Origin: Pseudomonas extremaustralis | GTDB lineage: Bacteria > Pseudomonadota > Gammaproteobacteria > Pseudomonadales > Pseudomonadaceae | Length of the DNA: 64,000 nt | NCBI RefSeq assembly: GCF_900102035.1 | Contig: NZ_LT629689.1 | Location: 1,860,001-1,924,000 of the forward strand | Direction of reading: 5' to 3' | Shown: piece by piece, positions 49,055-58,219 of the stretch | Layout of the letters: the number at the start of each line of letters is the position of its first letter | Numbering within the stretch: position 1 is the first letter of the stretch | The notes under the pieces: model-generated | What the model was told of the DNA's origin: nothing | What the model saw: the letters and a program-made list of their open reading frames with translations, nothing else | Database searches by the model: none | Translations under genes and position numbers: made by a program

Positions 49055-49555
49055 TTACTTCAAAACAGCCAGGGCGGCTTCGTAGTTTGGCTCTTGGCCG
49101 ATTTCAGGGACCAATTCGCTGTGCAGCACGTTGTTATTTTCGTCCAACACCACGACGGCACGGGCGGTCAGAGCCCGGAGCGGGCCGTCAGCAATCGAAA
49201 CGCCGTAGTCAACGGCGAAATCAGCGTTGCGGAAGTCCGACAGGCTCAACACATTGTCCAGGCCTTCGGTGCCGCAGAAACGCTTCTGGGCAAACGGCAG
49301 GTCGGAGGAGATGCACAGCACAACGGTGTTTGTCACTTGGTTGGCCTGGGCATTGAACTTGCGTACCGAGGTGGCGCAAGTCGGGGTGTCGACGCTTGGG
49401 AAGATGTTCAGCACTTTGCGCTTGCCGGCGAAAGTGGCCAGGGTTGCATCCGACAGATCGCCGGCGGTCAGGGTGAAGTCTGGAGCCTGGGTGCCGACTG
49501 TCGGCAATTCGCCTTCAACCTGGACGGGGTTCCCACGAAGGGTGACTTGGGCCAT
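49055..49555 (-). CDS. tpx: Thiol peroxidase (atypical 2-Cys peroxiredoxin)
   Basis: Tpx reduces alkyl hydroperoxides and hydrogen peroxide with thioredoxin. The 166-residue protein begins [17 protein letters not shown]. Its peroxidatic C60 lies in [15 protein letters not shown], and the resolving C94 in [17 protein letters not shown]. Both are at the positions typical of the family, and full length is normal. It is a single gene with its own terminator; a long divergent spacer separates it from the glycosyltransferase gene. Confidence 0.96.
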   Translation of the reverse strand: MAQVTLRGNPVQVEGELPTVGTQAPDFTLTAGDLSDATLATFAGKRKVLNIFPSVDTPTCATSVRKFNAQANQVTNTVVLCISSDLPFAQKRFCGTEGLDNVLSLSDFRNADFAVDYGVSIADGPLRALTARAVVVLDENNNVLHSELVPEIGQEPNYEAALAVLK

Positions 49556-49715
49556 GAACGGAATCCTTATGCTGGGTTTTGGTTAAACGAATTCGAGAGG
49601 CCGAAGTTAACCACAAAGTACCGTGGCGACCTACCGCCCGACACAAATTGTCATGCCATGCGGTTGTGGTTTAATTGCGCGCTTTGCGCCTGCCCCCTCA
49701 AGGAAACCTGTGTTG

Positions 49716-51005
49716 ATGAATCGGCCCGCCACCAAAGTCCTGGTCATCGGTTACGTCTGGCCGGAGCCCCGCTCCTCGGCTGCGGGCGGGCATATGATGC
49801 AAATTCTCGAGAGCTTTCTTACGCAAGGTTGGGACATTACCTTCAGCAGCCCAGCGACCATCGGCGAACACAAAGCCGATTTGCCGGCACTCGGCATCCG
49901 CGAATGCGCGATTGAGCTCAATAACAGCAGTTTCGATGAATTTATCCGCGAACTGGCCCCGGATATCGTGCTGTTTGACCGCTTCATGATGGAAGAACAG
50001 TTCGGCTGGCGCGTAGAGAAATGCTGCCCCGACGCCCTGCGCGTGCTGGAGACTTCCGACCTGCAAAGCCTGCGCGACGCACGCCACCAGCGCTTCAAGG
50101 ACCACCTCAAGGCCCATCCCGACAGCGACGACTTCAGCGACCTGTTCGCCCCGGCCCTGGAAGACGAGTTCCAGCGCATGGCCGACACCGACCTGGCCAA
50201 ACGCGAAATCGCCGCGATCTACCGCTGCGACATCAGCCTGATGATCTCCGACGTGGAAATCCGCCTGCTCACCGAGCACTTCAAGGTGCCTGCCGCCCTG
50301 CTGCACTGGTGCCCGCTGATGCTGCAGCCGCCGGCCGAAGCCTTTGCGCCGTTTGAAGACCGCGCGCACTTTCTCAGCATCGGCAACTTCCGCCACGCCC
50401 CCAACTGGGATGCCGTGCTGTGGATGAAGCACAGCCTCTGGCCGCTGATCCGCCGACAACTGCCGGGCGCCCAGTTGCATATCTACGGTGCCTACACACC
50501 ACCCAAAGCCACGGCACTGCACAACCCGGCCCAGGGCTTTCATGTGATGAACTGGGCCGAAGATGCGCTGCAAGTGATGACCGCAGCAAGGATCTGCCTG
50601 GCCCCGTTGCGCTTCGGCGCGGGGATCAAGGGCAAACTGGCGGATGCGATGCTGTGCGGCACGCCGAATATCACCACGCCCGTCGGTGCCGAGGCCATGG
50701 GCGACGAGCAACCATGGCCCGGCGCAATCGCCCAGAGCGCCGACGCCCTGGCCACTGCCGCCGTGAGCCTGTACCAGGACCGCGACCGCTGGACCCAGGC
50801 CCAGGAAGCCGGGCGCCAACTCCTGGCCCGGCGCTATGACCGGCACATCCACGGGGCCGCGCTGGTGGAATGCCTGCAACAGTGCCGCAGCGATCTTGCC
50901 GCCCATCGCCGCGACAACTTCACCGGCAGCATGCTGCGCCACCATGCCCATAAAAGTACGCAGTACATGTCCCAATGGATCGAGGCGAAAAACCGCACCC
51001 TATAA
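49716..51005 (+). CDS. Glycosyltransferase, GT4-like
   Basis: This is a 429-residue soluble protein with two Rossmann-like halves. The N-terminal acceptor half begins ATKVLVIGYVWPEPRSSAAGGHMMQILESF. The C-terminal donor half holds FLSIGNFRHAPNWDAVLWMK, LHIYGAYTPPKATALH, and CLAPLRFGAGIKGKLADAMLCGTPNITT. The GxGIKGK-x-DAM-x-G-P segment corresponds to the GT4 nucleotide-sugar motif. An AAGGAAA site lies before the start; GTG at 49710 is an alternative. No polysaccharide cluster surrounds it, so sugar and acceptor are unknown. Confidence 0.82.
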   Translation: MNRPATKVLVIGYVWPEPRSSAAGGHMMQILESFLTQGWDITFSSPATIGEHKADLPALGIRECAIELNNSSFDEFIRELAPDIVLFDRFMMEEQFGWRVEKCCPDALRVLETSDLQSLRDARHQRFKDHLKAHPDSDDFSDLFAPALEDEFQRMADTDLAKREIAAIYRCDISLMISDVEIRLLTEHFKVPAALLHWCPLMLQPPAEAFAPFEDRAHFLSIGNFRHAPNWDAVLWMKHSLWPLIRRQLPGAQLHIYGAYTPPKATALHNPAQGFHVMNWAEDALQVMTAARICLAPLRFGAGIKGKLADAMLCGTPNITTPVGAEAMGDEQPWPGAIAQSADALATAAVSLYQDRDRWTQAQEAGRQLLARRYDRHIHGAALVECLQQCRSDLAAHRRDNFTGSMLRHHAHKSTQYMSQWIEAKNRTL

Positions 51006-51077
51006 ACACCGGCGCTGGCGAGGTCGCGCGCGAGGGGGCATTATCCTACGCAGCAACCACAATAAAGCGACGGCAAC

Positions 51078-51983
51078 ATGACCCGAGCAACGCGCATCAC
51101 CGACCCTTCCTACGAGCTGATGGACGATCACAACGGTCTGTCCATCATCTATCGCCAACACGGCTTCCCCTGCCCGCTGGTGCGCTGGCATTTCCACAAG
51201 GAATACGAGCTGCACCTGATTATCGCCAGCTCCGGCAAGGTGTTTATTGGCGACTACATCGGCAACTTCTACCCCGAAAGCCTGTTCCTCACCGGCCCCA
51301 ACCTGCCCCATAACTGGATCAGCCAGGTGGAGGAAGACGAAGTGGTGCCCAAGCGCGACATGCTGGTGAACTTCACCGATGAGCTGTTGGAGCAAGGCAG
51401 CCACACTTTCGCCGAGCTCAAGAGCCTGACCCCGCTGCTGGAGCGGGCGCAATACGGTATCGAATTCCGCTGCAAAAAGACCATCAACCAGGCCATGACC
51501 TTGATGCAACGCATCGAGGACGCCCAAGGCATGGCGCGCCTGGGGCACTTTTTTATTCTTTTGGAGGTGCTGAGCGCCTGCGAGGACTATCAGTTGCTGT
51601 CCAGCGTAGACACCTCGCAACTGGCGGACGAGCACAGCATCGACCGCACCAACCGCGCGGTGGACTACATCTTCGCCCACTACGCGCGGGAGTTGCCGCT
51701 GGAGGAAGTGGCGGATTACCTGGGCATGAAGCCGACGTACTTTTCACGGGTATTTAAACAGGCGACCGGGCGCACGTTTATCGAGTTCGTCAATCGGCTG
51801 CGCATCAGCAAGTCCTGCGAATTGCTGGCTGACGGCGATAAAGCCGTGACGGACGTGTGCTTTGAGTCGGGGTTCAACAACATCTCCAACTTCAACCGGC
51901 GCTTTCAGCAGCTCAAGGGCATGACCCCTTCCCACTATCGGCGCCTGGCTGTCCAGCGGCTGACCGAACAGAATTTGGCCTGA
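51078..51983 (+). CDS. mtlR: MtlR, AraC-family activator of the mannitol operon
   Basis: This 301-residue regulator has an N-terminal cupin sensing domain (VRWHFHKEYELHLIIASSGK, with paired His) and a C-terminal double helix-turn-helix. The latter is visible as LPLEEVADYLGMKPTYFSRVFKQATG and DVCFESGFNNISNFNRRFQQ. It matches MtlR of P. fluorescens, which activates mtlEFGKDYZ when mannitol, arabitol or glucitol is present. It lies directly upstream of mtlE in the same direction, separated by a 320-bp region that holds a REPIN and the mtlE promoter. Confidence 0.93.
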   Translation: MTRATRITDPSYELMDDHNGLSIIYRQHGFPCPLVRWHFHKEYELHLIIASSGKVFIGDYIGNFYPESLFLTGPNLPHNWISQVEEDEVVPKRDMLVNFTDELLEQGSHTFAELKSLTPLLERAQYGIEFRCKKTINQAMTLMQRIEDAQGMARLGHFFILLEVLSACEDYQLLSSVDTSQLADEHSIDRTNRAVDYIFAHYARELPLEEVADYLGMKPTYFSRVFKQATGRTFIEFVNRLRISKSCELLADGDKAVTDVCFESGFNNISNFNRRFQQLKGMTPSHYRRLAVQRLTEQNLA

Positions 51984-52303
51984 ATGGGAAACGGATGCGT
52001 TTTTCTGTTGAGCCGGCTTGCCGGCGAAAACCCCACAGACGCCGTGCCCATCCTGGCTTCCCACGTCATCGTTGACGACCTTCGCCGGCAAGCCGGCTCC
52101 TACACGGGCGTGCGTTCGGCTGCGAGCGTCTCGGTCGCTTTCAATCGAGTGCAAAAAAGTATCAGTCCCAGTGTTCCCAAGGATTTGTCACAGCCCCATT
52201 TGAAGGCTGTAATCAACGCACACTCTTCCTGACAGCTCGTAGGAAGACACAACAACAATAACTGTCCTTCTGCAGCCCCCCGGGCGCGGAAATGGAGTGC
52301 GCG
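51984..52303 (+). promoter_or_regulatory. mtlR-mtlE intergenic region with REPIN and mtlE promoter
   Basis: The first third is a REPIN (52007-52104). The rest (52105-52303) must contain the MtlR-dependent promoter of the operon. It is less GC-rich around 52140-52240 (for example GCAAAAAAGTATCAG and ATTTGTCACAGCC), where MtlR half-sites and a weak -35/-10 are expected, but the exact operator cannot be fixed by eye. GGAG for mtlE lies about 6 bp before 52304. Confidence 0.55.
52007..52104. repeat. REPIN (GAGCCGGCTTGCCGGCGAA type)
   Basis: Arms GAGCCGGCTTGCCGGCGAA (left) and TTCGCCGGCAAGCCGGCTCC followed by TACA (right) form a long inverted repeat. The arm sequence differs from the REPINs at 16952 and 41183, but the interior segment CGTCATCGTTGACG (52064-52077) is the complement of their shared core. 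Confidence 0.88.
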
Positions 52304-53626
52304 ATGAAGTTCACAGCAAAAACTCTGCTTGCCTGTTCTTGCATGACTGCATGCATGACCCTCAGCGCCGTCGCCCTGGGTGCGCAAACCCTGACCATTG
52401 CCACTGTCAACAACAGCGACATGATCCGCATGCAAAAGCTCTCGAAAACCTTCGAAGCCGAGCATCCAGAGATCAAGCTGAACTGGGTGGTTCTCGAAGA
52501 AAACGTGCTGCGCCAACGCCTGACCACCGACATCGCCACCCAGGGCGGGCAGTTCGACGTATTGACCATCGGCATGTACGAAGCCGCACTCTGGGGTGCC
52601 AAGGGCTGGCTGGAACCGATGAAGGACTTGCCGGCGTCCTACGACCTTGATGACGTTTTTCCTTCGGTACGTGATGGCCTGTCCGTCAAGGGTTCGCTGT
52701 ACGCCCTGCCGTTCTATGCCGAAAGCTCGATCACCTATTACCGCACCGACCTGTTCAAGGACGCCGGGCTGAGCATGCCCGAGCACCCGACCTGGACGCA
52801 GATCGGCGAATTCGCCGCCAAACTCACCGACAAGAGCAAAGAGCAGTACGGCCTGTGCCTGCGCGGCAAAGCCGGTTGGGGTGAAAACATGGCACTGATC
52901 ACCACCCTGGCCAACGGCTATGGCGCACGCTGGTTCGATGAGAAATGGCAAGCGCAATTCGACGGCCCCGAATGGAAGGACGCGCTGAACTTCTACGTCG
53001 ACAACATGAAGAAGTCCGGCCCACCGGGCGCCTCGAGCAACGGTTTCAACGAAAACCTCGCGCTGTTCAATAGCGGCAAGTGCGCGATCTGGGTCGATGC
53101 CAGCGTCGCCGGCTCGTTCGTGACCGACAAGACCCAGAGCAAAGTGGCTGACCATGTCGGCTTCACGTTCGCACCGCACGAGAAAACCGACAAAGGCACC
53201 TCGTGGCTGTACTCCTGGAGCCTGGCGATCCCCACCAGCTCCAAGGCCAAGGACGCCGCCAAGGTCTTCACCAGTTGGGCCACGTCCAAGGAATACAGCG
53301 CATTGGTCGCCAAGACCGACGGCATCGCCAACGTCCCGCCAGGAACGCGCAAGTCGACCTACAGCGACGAGTACATGAAGGCCGCACCGTTCGCCAAGGT
53401 GACTCTGGAATCACTGAAAGTCGCGGACCCGACCAAACCAACCCTCAAGCCGGTGCCGTATATCGGCATCCAGTTGGTGACCATTCCTGAGTTCCAGGCC
53501 ATCGGGACCCAGGTCGGCAAGTTCTTCGCCGGCGCATTGACCGGTCAGCAAACGGTGGATCAAGCCTTGGCCGCCGCGCAGACCACCACCGAGCGCGAAA
53601 TGAAGCGGGCCGGTTACCCCAAGTAA
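52304..53626 (+). CDS. mtlE: MtlE, polyol ABC importer substrate-binding protein
   Basis: This is a 440-residue family 1 extracellular solute-binding protein for mannitol, arabitol or sorbitol. A signal peptide (MKFTAKTLLACSCMTACMTL and on to about residue 27) is followed by a mature start near AQTLTIATVNNSDM. The body has family blocks such as GGQFDVLTIGMYEAALWG, SITYYRTDLFKDAGL and FNSGKCAIWVDASVAG. The ATG at 52304 has GGAG 6 bp upstream. It is the first structural gene of the operon and is followed by a REP before mtlF, an arrangement like malE-malF of E. coli that favours extra binding protein. Confidence 0.95.
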   Translation: MKFTAKTLLACSCMTACMTLSAVALGAQTLTIATVNNSDMIRMQKLSKTFEAEHPEIKLNWVVLEENVLRQRLTTDIATQGGQFDVLTIGMYEAALWGAKGWLEPMKDLPASYDLDDVFPSVRDGLSVKGSLYALPFYAESSITYYRTDLFKDAGLSMPEHPTWTQIGEFAAKLTDKSKEQYGLCLRGKAGWGENMALITTLANGYGARWFDEKWQAQFDGPEWKDALNFYVDNMKKSGPPGASSNGFNENLALFNSGKCAIWVDASVAGSFVTDKTQSKVADHVGFTFAPHEKTDKGTSWLYSWSLAIPTSSKAKDAAKVFTSWATSKEYSALVAKTDGIANVPPGTRKSTYSDEYMKAAPFAKVTLESLKVADPTKPTLKPVPYIGIQLVTIPEFQAIGTQVGKFFAGALTGQQTVDQALAAAQTTTEREMKRAGYPK

Positions 53627-53647
53627 CCCCCGACCTCACCACCGTCA

Positions 53648-53679
53648 AATGTGGGAGGGGGCTTGCTCCCTCCCACATT
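53648..53679. repeat. Single REP between mtlE and mtlF
   Basis: The 32-bp palindrome AATGTGGGAGGGGGC-TT-GCTCCCTCCCACATT forms a stem of about 14 bp, 20 bp after the mtlE stop. It should fold in mRNA and block 3'-5' decay into mtlE. Confidence 0.85.
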
Positions 53680-53720
53680 GACCGCACTCCGATTCTTGCT
53701 CCGCATTGGTCTTGAATACC

Positions 53721-54611
53721 ATGAATACACCCGCCAAAAGCCGCCTGGCCAACCCCGGCTGGTTTCTCGTCAGCCCCTCGGTGGCCCTGCTGCTGCTGTG
53801 GATGATCGTGCCGCTGGGCATGACCCTGTACTTTTCGCTGATCCGCTACAACCTGCTCTACCCCGGTGAAAACCAGTTCGTGGGGCTGGAGAACTTCACC
53901 TACTTCATCACCGATTCGGGTTTCCTGCCCGGCGCCACCAATACCCTGTTGCTGGTGGGCAGCGTGCTGTTGATCAGCGTGGTGTTCGGCGTGCTGATCA
54001 GTGCCTTGCTGGAGGCCAGTGAATTCTTCGGTCGCGGCCTGGTGCGGGTGTTGCTGATTTCGCCGTTCTTCATCATGCCCACCGTTGGGGCGCTGATCTG
54101 GAAGAACCTGATTTTCCACCCGGTGTCGGGGATTCTCGCCGCCCTTTGGAAGCTGTTCGGTGCCGAGCCGGTGGACTGGCTGGCGCACTACCCGTTGCTG
54201 TCGATCATCATCATTGTCTCGTGGCAATGGCTGCCCTTCGCGATCCTGCTGCTGATGACCGCCATGCAGTCCCTCGACCAGGAACAAAAGGAAGCCGCGC
54301 GCCTGGACGGTGCCGGCGCCATCGCGATCTTCTGGCACCTGACCCTGCCCCACCTGGCGCGCCCGATTGCCGTGGTGGTGATGATCGAAACCATCTTCCT
54401 GCTCTCGGTGTTCGCCGAAATCTTCACCACCACCAACGGCGGCCCCGGCTACGCCTCGACCAACCTCGCCTACCTGATCTACAACCAGGCGCTGGTGCAG
54501 TTCGACGTGGGCATGGCCTCGGCCGGCGGCTTGATTGCCGTGGTCATCGCCAATATCGCGGCGATCATCCTGGTGCGGATGATCGGCAAAAACCTGACTG
54601 ACAAGCCTTGA
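53721..54611 (+). CDS. mtlF: MtlF, polyol ABC importer permease
   Basis: This 296-residue inner-membrane protein is of the MalF/UgpA type with six hydrophobic helices. The EAA loop that contacts the ATPase is EAARLDGAGAIAIFWHLTLP. The N-terminus MNTPAKSRLANPGWFLVSPS leads into TM1. The ATG at 53721 lacks a strong ribosome-binding site, which together with the upstream REP suggests lower expression than MtlE. It pairs with MtlG, whose gene starts 10 bp later. Confidence 0.94.
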   Translation: MNTPAKSRLANPGWFLVSPSVALLLLWMIVPLGMTLYFSLIRYNLLYPGENQFVGLENFTYFITDSGFLPGATNTLLLVGSVLLISVVFGVLISALLEASEFFGRGLVRVLLISPFFIMPTVGALIWKNLIFHPVSGILAALWKLFGAEPVDWLAHYPLLSIIIIVSWQWLPFAILLLMTAMQSLDQEQKEAARLDGAGAIAIFWHLTLPHLARPIAVVVMIETIFLLSVFAEIFTTTNGGPGYASTNLAYLIYNQALVQFDVGMASAGGLIAVVIANIAAIILVRMIGKNLTDKP

Positions 54612-54621
54612 GGGCCGCGCC

Positions 54622-55452
54622 ATGACGCTTCAACAATCCCGCCGCCTGCAGAGCCTGTTGCTCGGCACCCTGGCCTGGGCCATCGCGATCCTGATCTTCT
54701 TCCCGATCTTCTGGATGGTGCTGACCAGCTTCAAGACCGAAATCGACGCATTCGCCACGCCGCCGCAGTTCATCTTCACGCCGACGCTGGAGAACTACCT
54801 GCACATCAACGAGCGCAGCAACTACTTCAGCTATGCGTGGAACTCGGTGGTGATTTCGTTCAGCGCCACTGCCTTGTGCCTACTGATCTCGGTGCCGGCC
54901 GCCTACTCCATGGCCTTCTATGAAACCCAACGCACCAAGGGCACGCTGCTGTGGATGTTGTCGACCAAAATGCTGCCGCCGGTGGGCGTGCTGATGCCGA
55001 TCTACCTGCTGGCCAAGAGCTTCGGCCTGCTGGATACGCGCATCGCGCTGATCATCATCTACACCCTGATCAACCTGCCGATCGTGGTGTGGATGGTGTA
55101 CACCTACTTCAAAGACATCCCCAAGGACATCCTTGAAGCCGCCCGCCTGGACGGCGCCACCCTGTGGCAGGAAATGGTCCGCGTGCTGCTGCCGATCGCC
55201 AAGGGCGGCCTGGCCTCCACCGTGCTGCTGTCGCTGATCCTGTGCTGGAACGAAGCGTTCTGGTCGCTGAACCTGACCTCGTCGAATGCCGCGCCATTGA
55301 CCGCGCTGATCGCCTCCTACTCCAGCCCCGAAGGCTTGTTCTGGGCCAAATTGTCGGCCGTCTCGACCCTCGCCTGCGCGCCGATCCTGATCTTTGGCTG
55401 GATCAGCCAGAAACAGCTGGTGCGCGGTTTGTCCTTCGGTGCCGTTAAATAA
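54622..55452 (+). CDS. mtlG: MtlG, polyol ABC importer permease
   Basis: This 276-residue inner-membrane protein is of the MalG/UgpE type and is the second half of the translocation pore. Its EAA loop reads ILEAARLDGATLWQEMVRVLLP. The hydrophobic segments fit six helices, with the C-terminal GWISQKQLVRGLSFGAVK tail typical of MalG-like proteins that insert into the pore. Spacing to mtlF is 10 bp and to mtlK 21 bp. Confidence 0.94.
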   Translation: MTLQQSRRLQSLLLGTLAWAIAILIFFPIFWMVLTSFKTEIDAFATPPQFIFTPTLENYLHINERSNYFSYAWNSVVISFSATALCLLISVPAAYSMAFYETQRTKGTLLWMLSTKMLPPVGVLMPIYLLAKSFGLLDTRIALIIIYTLINLPIVVWMVYTYFKDIPKDILEAARLDGATLWQEMVRVLLPIAKGGLASTVLLSLILCWNEAFWSLNLTSSNAAPLTALIASYSSPEGLFWAKLSAVSTLACAPILIFGWISQKQLVRGLSFGAVK

Positions 55453-55473
55453 TCAATCCTGCGGAGGCCCATC

Positions 55474-56577
55474 ATGGCCAACCTGAAAATCAAGAATCTG
55501 CAAAAAGGCTTCGAAGGCTTTTCCATCATCAAGGGCATCGACCTGGAAGTGAACGACAAGGAATTCGTGGTCTTCGTCGGCCCGTCGGGCTGCGGTAAAT
55601 CCACCCTGCTGCGCCTGATCGCGGGCCTTGAAGAAGTCAGCGAAGGCACCATCGAGCTGGATGGCCGTGACATCACCGAAGTGACCCCGGCCAAGCGCGA
55701 CCTGGCCATGGTGTTCCAGACCTATGCGCTGTACCCGCACATGAGCGTGCGCAAGAACATGTCGTTTGCCCTCGACCTGGCCGGCGTCGACAAAAAGCAG
55801 GTGGAGAGCAAAGTCAACGAAGCGGCACGCATCCTCGAACTGGGCCCGCTGCTGGAGCGCAAGCCCAAGCAGCTCTCCGGCGGTCAACGCCAACGCGTGG
55901 CCATCGGCCGGGCGATTGTGCGCAACCCGAAGATCTTCCTGTTCGACGAACCGCTGTCCAACCTCGATGCCGCCCTGCGCGTGCAGATGCGCCTTGAGTT
56001 GGCGCGCCTGCATAAAGAGCTGCAAGCGACGATGATTTACGTGACCCACGACCAGGTCGAAGCCATGACCCTGGCCGACAAAGTCGTGGTGCTCAACAGC
56101 GGCCGCATCGAGCAGGTCGGCTCGCCGCTGGAGCTGTATCACCAGCCGGCCAACCTGTTTGTCGCGGGTTTTCTCGGCACGCCGAAGATGGGTTTCCTCA
56201 AGGGCAAGGTCACGCGAGTCGAGGGCCAGAGCTGCGAGGTGCAACTGGACGCCGGCACCCTGATCAGCCTGCCCCTCAGTGGCGCCGGCTTGAGCGTGGG
56301 CAGCGCGGTGACCCTGGGCATTCGCCCGGAGCACCTGGAGATCGCCGCACCGGGCCAGACCACCCTGACCGTCACCGCCGACGTCGGCGAGCGCCTGGGC
56401 AGCGACACCTTCTGCCACGTCATCACTGCCAATGACGAGCCGCTGACCATGCGAATCCGTGGCGACATGGCCAGCCAGTATGGCGAGACGCTGCACCTGC
56501 ATCTGGACCCGGCGCATTGCCATCTGTTCGACACCGACGGCGTGGCCGTGGCCCGTCCACTGCGCGCTGCCGCCTGA
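55474..56577 (+). CDS. mtlK: MtlK, polyol ABC importer ATPase
   Basis: This is a 367-residue MalK/UgpC-type ATPase. Walker A GPSGCGKST is at 36-44, the signature LSGGQRQRVAIGRA near 135, Walker B FLFDEPLSNLDA and the switch His in IYVTHDQVEAMTLADK. The C-terminal MalK regulatory OB-fold domain (from about residue 235; LGIRPEHLEIAAPG) is present. GGAGG lies 7 bp upstream of the ATG. It probably energises MtlFG. Confidence 0.95.
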   Translation: MANLKIKNLQKGFEGFSIIKGIDLEVNDKEFVVFVGPSGCGKSTLLRLIAGLEEVSEGTIELDGRDITEVTPAKRDLAMVFQTYALYPHMSVRKNMSFALDLAGVDKKQVESKVNEAARILELGPLLERKPKQLSGGQRQRVAIGRAIVRNPKIFLFDEPLSNLDAALRVQMRLELARLHKELQATMIYVTHDQVEAMTLADKVVVLNSGRIEQVGSPLELYHQPANLFVAGFLGTPKMGFLKGKVTRVEGQSCEVQLDAGTLISLPLSGAGLSVGSAVTLGIRPEHLEIAAPGQTTLTVTADVGERLGSDTFCHVITANDEPLTMRIRGDMASQYGETLHLHLDPAHCHLFDTDGVAVARPLRAAA

Positions 56578-56595
56578 TTTCGCGAGTATTTCGTC

Positions 56596-58077
56596 ATGAA
56601 ACTGAATAAACACAACCTCACCCAATTGGCGCCGCAAGTGAAAATCCCGGCCTACGCGATTGCCGATACCCGCCAGGGCATCGCCCATATCGGTGTCGGC
56701 GGTTTCCACCGCGCGCATCAGGCGTATTACACCGATGCGCTGATGAATACCGGCGAAGGCCTGGACTGGAGCATCTGCGGCGTCGGCCTGCGTGCCGAGG
56801 ATCGCAAGGCCCGCGACGACCTGGCCGGCCAGGACTACCTGTTCACCCTGTATGAACTGGGCGACACCGACGACACCGAAGTGCGCGTGATCGGCTCGAT
56901 CAGCGACATGCTGCTGGCCGAAGACGGCGCCCAGGCGCTGATCGACAAACTGGCCAGCCCGGCCATTCGCATCGTGTCGCTGACCATCACCGAAGGCGGC
57001 TACTGCATCGACGACAGCAACGGCGAGTTCATGGCCCATCTGCCGCAGATCCAGCATGACCTGGCACACCCGAACACACCAAAAACCGTGTTCGGCTTTA
57101 TCTGCGCCGCGCTGACCAGACGCCGGGCCGCCGGCACCCCGGCGTTTACCGTGATGTCCTGCGATAACCTGCCCCACAACGGCGGCGTGACCCGCAAGGC
57201 GCTGCTGGCCTTCGCCGCCCTGCACGATGCCGAGCTGCGCGACTGGATCGCGGCCAATGTGAGCTTCCCGAATGCCATGGTCGACCGCATCACGCCGATG
57301 ACCAGCACCGCCCACCGCCTGCAACTGCACGACGAACACGGCATCGACGACGCATGGCCAGTGGTGTGCGAGCCCTTTGTGCAATGGGTACTGGAAGACC
57401 GGTTCGTCAACGGTCGCCCGGCTTGGGAAAAGGTCGGCGTGCAGTTCACCGATGACGTGACGCCCTATGAAGAAATGAAGATCGGCCTGCTCAATGGCAG
57501 CCACCTGGCCCTGACGTACCTGGGGTTTCTCAAGGGCTATCGGTTTGTCCACGAGACCATGAACGATCCGCTGTTCGTGGCCTACATGCGCGCCTACATG
57601 GACCTGGACGTCACGCCGAACCTGGCGCCGGTGCCGGGCATCGACCTGACCGAATACAAACAGACCCTGGTGGATCGCTTCTCCAACCAGGCAATTGCCG
57701 ACCAGTTGGAGCGCGTGTGCTCCGATGGCTCGTCGAAGTTTCCCAAGTTCACCGTGCCGACCATCAACCGCTTGATTGCCGATGGCCGCGAGACCGAGCG
57801 TGCCGCGCTGGTGGTGGCCGCGTGGGCGTTGTATTTGAAGGGAGTCGATGAGAATGGCGTGAGCTATAAGATCCCCGACCCGCGCGCCGAGTTCTGCCAA
57901 GGACTGGTGAGTGACGATGGCTTGATCAGCCAGCGCCTGCTGGGGGTGGAGGAGATTTTCGGCACGGCTATTCCCAACTCGCCAGCGTTTGTGGCAGCGT
58001 TCGAGCGGTGTTTTGCCAGCTTGCGCGACCACGGCGTCACAAAAACACTGCAACGACTCCTGAAGAAACCGGTTTAA
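56596..58077 (+). CDS. mtlD: Mannitol 2-dehydrogenase
   Basis: This long-chain polyol dehydrogenase oxidises mannitol to fructose (and arabitol to xylulose) with NAD. The 493-residue length and the active-site residues N191 (SCDNLPHN), K295, N300 and H303 (EEMKIGLLNGSHLAL) sit exactly where they are numbered in the characterised P. fluorescens enzyme. The N-terminal nucleotide site is HIGVGGFHRAHQA. It lies 18 bp after mtlK and is followed by a REPIN with 29-bp arms. Confidence 0.97.
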   Translation: MKLNKHNLTQLAPQVKIPAYAIADTRQGIAHIGVGGFHRAHQAYYTDALMNTGEGLDWSICGVGLRAEDRKARDDLAGQDYLFTLYELGDTDDTEVRVIGSISDMLLAEDGAQALIDKLASPAIRIVSLTITEGGYCIDDSNGEFMAHLPQIQHDLAHPNTPKTVFGFICAALTRRRAAGTPAFTVMSCDNLPHNGGVTRKALLAFAALHDAELRDWIAANVSFPNAMVDRITPMTSTAHRLQLHDEHGIDDAWPVVCEPFVQWVLEDRFVNGRPAWEKVGVQFTDDVTPYEEMKIGLLNGSHLALTYLGFLKGYRFVHETMNDPLFVAYMRAYMDLDVTPNLAPVPGIDLTEYKQTLVDRFSNQAIADQLERVCSDGSSKFPKFTVPTINRLIADGRETERAALVVAAWALYLKGVDENGVSYKIPDPRAEFCQGLVSDDGLISQRLLGVEEIFGTAIPNSPAFVAAFERCFASLRDHGVTKTLQRLLKKPV

Positions 58078-58080
58078 CCC

Positions 58081-58169
58081 TGTGGGAGGGGGCTTGCTCC
58101 CGATAGCGGTGTATCAGTAAAGAACACTGACACTGACCCACCGCTATCGGGAGCAAGCCCCCTCCCACA
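58081..58169. repeat. REPIN between mtlD and mtlY
   Basis: Two perfectly complementary 29-base arms (58081-58109 and 58141-58169), beginning TGTGGGAGGGGGCTTGCTCC, flank a 31-bp spacer. It starts 3 bp after the mtlD stop, so the mRNA should fold into one long hairpin inside the operon. Confidence 0.9.
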
Positions 58170-58219
58170 ATTGACCGGGCTACCCATCCAAAAAAAACAA
58201 TATTGCTGAGCACTCCTTC

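Noticed and set aside
41183..52104. Repeated palindromes considered as a CRISPR array
   Set aside because: They are isolated inverted pairs tens of kilobases apart, with shared interiors and no regular spacers or cas genes; they are REPINs.
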